Shown: positions 61,393 through 64,000 of the stretch, in pieces
How positions within the stretch are numbered: position 1 is the first letter of the stretch
How the letters are laid out: every line of letters begins with the position of its first letter
Assembly: GCA_045807745.1 (NCBI GenBank)
Contig: JBJMGT010000026.1
Span: forward strand, 1 to 64,000
From: QHXQ01 sp045807745
GTDB lineage: Bacteria; Acidobacteriota; Blastocatellia; Pyrinomonadales; Pyrinomonadaceae
Length of the DNA: 64,000 nucleotides
Reading direction: 5' to 3'
Translations under genes and position numbers: made by a program
The notes under the pieces: model-generated
What the model saw: only the letters and a program-made list of their open reading frames with translations
Database searches by the model: none
Told to the model about the DNA's origin: nothing

Positions 61393-62264
61393 CGACTGGA
61401 GTTGCATACCGTGTGGTTGTTTGGTGGGTCGGAGTGGCTTCATGGGGGTGTGGTGATGGAGGTCGAGGCAGTGCTGCGGGAGGTGCGGGCTGCGCGGGCG
61501 CGGCTGGCGCAGGAGGGGCCGGCGGTCACCAGGCCCTTTGCAGGTGATTTCGAGCGAGTATCGTTGCCCGCGCGTGAGTGTGATGTATTGCGGGATGTGT
61601 TGGTGGCGGAGGGGGCGTGTGTGGTGCTTGAGGTTGGGTTGGCGTATGGCGGCTCGGCGTTGGCTATTGGGGAGGCCGTGTTGACGACGTGCGGCCGGCG
61701 CGCGCGCCACGTGGTGATCGATCCGTTTCAGGTGAGCGCGTACGCGAATGTGGGTTGGGAGTTGTTGCGCTCGGCCGGGTTGGGGGCAACGTCGAGGCTG
61801 TTGGTCGAGGCGTCGTCGCTGGCGCTGCCCCGGTTGCTGGGGGAGGGGTTTGTAGCGGATGCGGCATTCGTTGATGGAAGTCATCGCTTTCACGAGGTGT
61901 TCGTTGACTTGTACTTCTTGCGGAAGCTTGTGCGGCCTGGTGGGTTGGTTGTGCTTGACGATGTGGAATGGCCGTCGGTTGGCAGTGCGCTGGCCTACTT
62001 CGATCTCAACTTGGGGTGGCGGCCGGTTGAGCTGGGGCGCCGTCTGGCGGGGCGCCGCCTGCCGGATGAGTTGGTTGAACCAGCGTTCACCGACTTCAGG
62101 CCGTTCCTGCCTTTGGCGTGAATATCCCGTCGCTTGTGTTGGGTGGCTCAGTCTTCGCGGGGCGCGGGCGGGCTAACTCGCTGCTGCACCTGACCGATCC
62201 GCCCCGTTGCCTCTGGGTTGCGGTTTGCGGTTTGATTGGGGCGGCTCGGCAGGTGAGCAGCCGG
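61387..62264 (+). mobile_element. Integron gene cassette 2
   Basis: It starts G^TTAGCCCG (61386-61394). The attC at its right opens with CGGGCTAAC (62169-62177), an exact 9-base complement of that start. One gene is inside. Its codon use (many TTG and GTG) differs from both the chromosome and cassette 1, as expected for cassettes of separate origin. Confidence 0.85.
61456..62121 (+). CDS. Class I SAM-dependent methyltransferase-like cassette protein
   Basis: 221 residues from ATG 61456 (TTG 61402 would add 18). Rossmann motif I is CVVLEVGLAYGGSALAIGEAV. An acidic loop, HVVIDPFQ, follows, then ADAAFVDGSHRFHEVFVDLYFLRKLVRPGGLVVLDDVEWPSVGSALAYF, the 'DGSH' and 'DD' motifs of the Methyltransf_24 group, often acting on sugars, O-antigen precursors or small molecules. 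Target unknown. It is the only gene of cassette 2. Confidence 0.78.
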   Translation: MEVEAVLREVRAARARLAQEGPAVTRPFAGDFERVSLPARECDVLRDVLVAEGACVVLEVGLAYGGSALAIGEAVLTTCGRRARHVVIDPFQVSAYANVGWELLRSAGLGATSRLLVEASSLALPRLLGEGFVADAAFVDGSHRFHEVFVDLYFLRKLVRPGGLVVLDDVEWPSVGSALAYFDLNLGWRPVELGRRLAGRRLPDELVEPAFTDFRPFLPLA

Positions 62265-62270
62265 TTAGAC
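62169..62270 (+). other. attC site 2
   Basis: The inverse core with CTAAC (62173-62177) and core GTTAGAC (62264-62270, perfect GTTRRRY) bound arms in which TCGCTGCTGCACCTGACCGA and its continuation pair with GGCTCGGCAGGTGAGCAGCC. Again a G and an A are extrahelical on the left arm. The unpaired apical region is larger than in attC 1. It lies 47 bases after the cassette-2 stop. Confidence 0.9.
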
Positions 62271-62304
62271 CTCACAGAGACTACAAGTTGCTATTGGAGC
62301 AGTT

Positions 62305-62865
62305 ATGCCCAGGATGGCGCTTCTCATCATCGACATGCTCAATGATTTTTTCCGGCAGCACGGCCATCTCGCCGAGCAGCGCCCTCGCCTAGTCGCAGCC
62401 ATCAATACGCTTGCCGAGGCGTTTCGTCATCATAGTCAACCCGTCTTCTGGGTCCGGCAGGAATTCGCGCCGGATCTGCACGACGCATTCTTGGAGATGC
62501 GGAAGCACAACCTGCATGTGACGATTGCCGGCACCGATGGGTGCGAGCTGCTGCCGGAACTCGATCACCGCCCCACTGACATGACCATCGTGAAGAAACG
62601 GTACAGCGCCTTCTTCAGGACCGATCTGGAGGCAACACTTCAGCGCATCTGTCCTGACCTGCTGGTCGTGGCCGGGATCAATACCCATGCGTGCGTCCGC
62701 ACCACGGTTATTGACGCCTATCAGCGCGATTATGAAGTGGTGGTCGCAACGGAGGGCATCGCGTCGTATGATGAAGCGCATCACGACATGACCACGCGCT
62801 ATCTAGATGGGGCCATTGCGCGCCTGTTGCCCAACCGCGAAATCATCAAGCTGCTGGGATCATGA
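62305..62865 (+). CDS. Isochorismatase-family cysteine hydrolase
   Basis: 186 residues, ATG 62305 with GGAGCAG upstream. Catalytic triad positions: Asp in LLIIDMLNDFF, Lys in VKKRYSAFF, Cys in GINTHACVRTTVIDAYQRDYEV. Family members hydrolyse amides or isochorismate; nicotinamidase-like and unknown-amide roles are possible. It starts 41 bases after the attC-2 recombination point, the usual cassette layout, but no attC with the matching inverse core GGTCTAAC follows, so it is either a third cassette that lost its site or host sequence. Confidence 0.85.
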   Translation: MPRMALLIIDMLNDFFRQHGHLAEQRPRLVAAINTLAEAFRHHSQPVFWVRQEFAPDLHDAFLEMRKHNLHVTIAGTDGCELLPELDHRPTDMTIVKKRYSAFFRTDLEATLQRICPDLLVVAGINTHACVRTTVIDAYQRDYEVVVATEGIASYDEAHHDMTTRYLDGAIARLLPNREIIKLLGS

Positions 62866-62969
62866 AAGATTTCGCTGGATTCAATTTGGGATAATTCAGA
62901 GGATGATGTGTGTGCCGAGTTACTCGTAAAATGAAGTAATTCTGGTGCTATTCTGCGCTGCCGTTCATC

Positions 62970-64000
62970 CTAGCGACTGCTACCCGGCCAGACCATCTTC
63001 ATCAACGCGGCCGGCTTCACCTGTTCAGGCAGCCCTTCAAGAATAACTACGTTCGCCCCTTGTAGCTGCATGGCGACCGTGCCTTCGCTGGTGCGATAGA
63101 CGTTGAGCGCGGGGTCTTGTTTGCTCAGGCTCGCGTCGAGCGCGGCACCCTTGTAGCGGCGCAAGGTGCGCTTGGCGTAGGCGTCGAAGAACTCGCGCGC
63201 GTCCTCGGCGGTGTCCCAAGCCGTGACCTGCGCGATGAGGACGCGCCCCGTGTGCGCCTGCTCGTAGACCGCGTAGCGGTCGCCGCCCCAACCGGCGGCG
63301 GCGCGTTCGGCTTCTTCGGTTGAAGGTAGATACTCGGCGAGTAGTTGATAGCAGTTCCATTCGCCCTGCACGTCGTAGTCGATGCGCCGCCAATCTTTAC
63401 CGAGTGCTCTGGCGATGTCGGGCACGCTGACCTTGATCGGCGCTTCGTGGGCGTAATACTTGTCCGCGTGCAAGACCTGCTCGGTGGACTGCGGCAACTC
63501 GGTGAACGCTTGCGAGACCTGCGCCCAGCCGCCGTGCTTGTAGAGTTGCTGCACCCAAGACATGCCCTGCTCGTAGGGGAACAGCAGCGACTCGCGCAAC
63601 GCGCGGGGCGCGCGGTCGATCTGCTCGCTTGAGCTGACATTGCCCGCGCCCATCGACTTCATCATAGCCACGGCGCGCTTCAGATCGCGCATCACGTAGA
63701 GACTCATCGAGACCATCGCGTCGCCCTCGACGAGCGCATGCGTGGCCAACTCTGCGTCCGAGTCGCCTTTCGGCCAGTGCTCAAAGCGATTCAGGTTGAA
63801 GTGCTGATCCTGTAAGGCGTGCGTCAACTCGTGCGCCATGACGGGCTGCTGCTCGTCGAGGTTGACCCAGTCGGCAAGATAGAAGATGTGCGTCTTCGGA
63901 TCATAGTAGCCCATCACCTGCTCGGTCAGCAGTTGGATGATGAACGGGCGCAGTTGAAAATCGGCGGGTACGAGACCGAGTTTTTTGAGCGCCAACTCCG
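62970..64000 (-). CDS. Zinc metallopeptidase-like protein (cut by window edge)
   Basis: The C-terminal 343 residues are visible; the start lies beyond the right edge. Zinc motif MAHELTHALQDQHFNL with DPKTHIFYLADWVN before it, and downstream the acidic DAELATHALVEGDAMVSM, typical of an extended HExxH...E metallopeptidase arrangement. The rest is helical with WDTAEDAREFFDAYAKRTL and a beta end. No named family recognised. Convergent with the isochorismatase gene. Confidence 0.75.
   Translation of the reverse strand, partial: ELALKKLGLVPADFQLRPFIIQLLTEQVMGYYDPKTHIFYLADWVNLDEQQPVMAHELTHALQDQHFNLNRFEHWPKGDSDAELATHALVEGDAMVSMSLYVMRDLKRAVAMMKSMGAGNVSSSEQIDRAPRALRESLLFPYEQGMSWVQQLYKHGGWAQVSQAFTELPQSTEQVLHADKYYAHEAPIKVSVPDIARALGKDWRRIDYDVQGEWNCYQLLAEYLPSTEEAERAAAGWGGDRYAVYEQAHTGRVLIAQVTAWDTAEDAREFFDAYAKRTLRRYKGAALDASLSKQDPALNVYRTSEGTVAMQLQGANVVILEGLPEQVKPAALMKMVWPGSSR

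Overview
The window is GC-rich, densely coded chromosomal DNA from a Gram-negative bacterium. It encodes a BamA/TamA-type outer-membrane protein, a secretin, lipoproteins and a TadA-type pilus machine. A secreted VWA protein of the kind called the 'VWFA-related Acidobacterial domain', a Tes-like radical SAM enzyme of the membrane-spanning-lipid type, and a leucine/odd-chain acyl-CoA gene set suggest Acidobacteriota, perhaps a Blastocatellia relative. That placement is inference; there is no rRNA here to test it.

Layout. 1-260: 5' end of an IS1595-type transposase gene. 0.3-3.3 kb: sensor kinase and sigma-54 response regulator. 3.4-5.9 kb: four envelope/export genes. 5.9-12.2 kb: outer-membrane protein, phosphoesterase, tRNA-Pro(CGG) with its own promoter and terminator, DedA, pcm and surE. 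12.2-14.3 kb: radical SAM enzyme. 14.6-22.9 kb: his operon read leftwards (leader peptide, attenuator, hisZ-G-D-C-B-H-F-IE-N; no hisA). 23-40.2 kb: hemerythrin, then a long Tad/Flp pilus locus, also read leftwards, starting with three Flp pilin genes too short for usual ORF cut-offs and ending with a TPR protein, an AAA+ ATPase, a lytic transglycosylase, a repeat protein and the VWA protein. 40.6-46.1 kb: Uma2 nuclease, polytopic membrane protein, small M50 protease, sigma-54 activator, and a divergent LysM / GlsB pair that shares an intergenic region holding two opposed sigma-54-type promoters. 46.6-51.6 kb: FtsB-like protein, split methylmalonyl-CoA mutase, enoyl-CoA hydratase, class A beta-lactamase-like hydrolase. 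51.6-60.2 kb: DUF4268 protein, then a leucine/terpenoid acyl-CoA catabolic set (enoyl-CoA hydratase, alpha/beta hydrolase, AtuA pair, Nudix, acyl-CoA carboxylase beta) interrupted by an HNH-like gene and an Arg-rich secreted protein. 60.46-62.27 kb: two integron gene cassettes with well-formed attC sites, carrying a PD-(D/E)XK-like gene and a methyltransferase-like gene; no integrase is visible. 62.3-64 kb: isochorismatase-family hydrolase and a truncated metallopeptidase gene.

Three things stand out. (1) The his operon has a complete transcription attenuator: TTGACA/TATAAA promoter, a 26-residue leader peptide with eight His codons, competing hairpins and a terminator with eight Us just before hisZ. 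(2) About a dozen junctions, nearly all between co-directional genes of the same operon, carry tandem 7-mer (sometimes 8-mer) repeats arranged as large dyads. Each site uses its own word, and each starts at or within a few bases of the upstream stop codon. (3) 60.46-62.27 kb is a bona fide two-cassette attC array in a chromosome otherwise lacking integron parts in this window.
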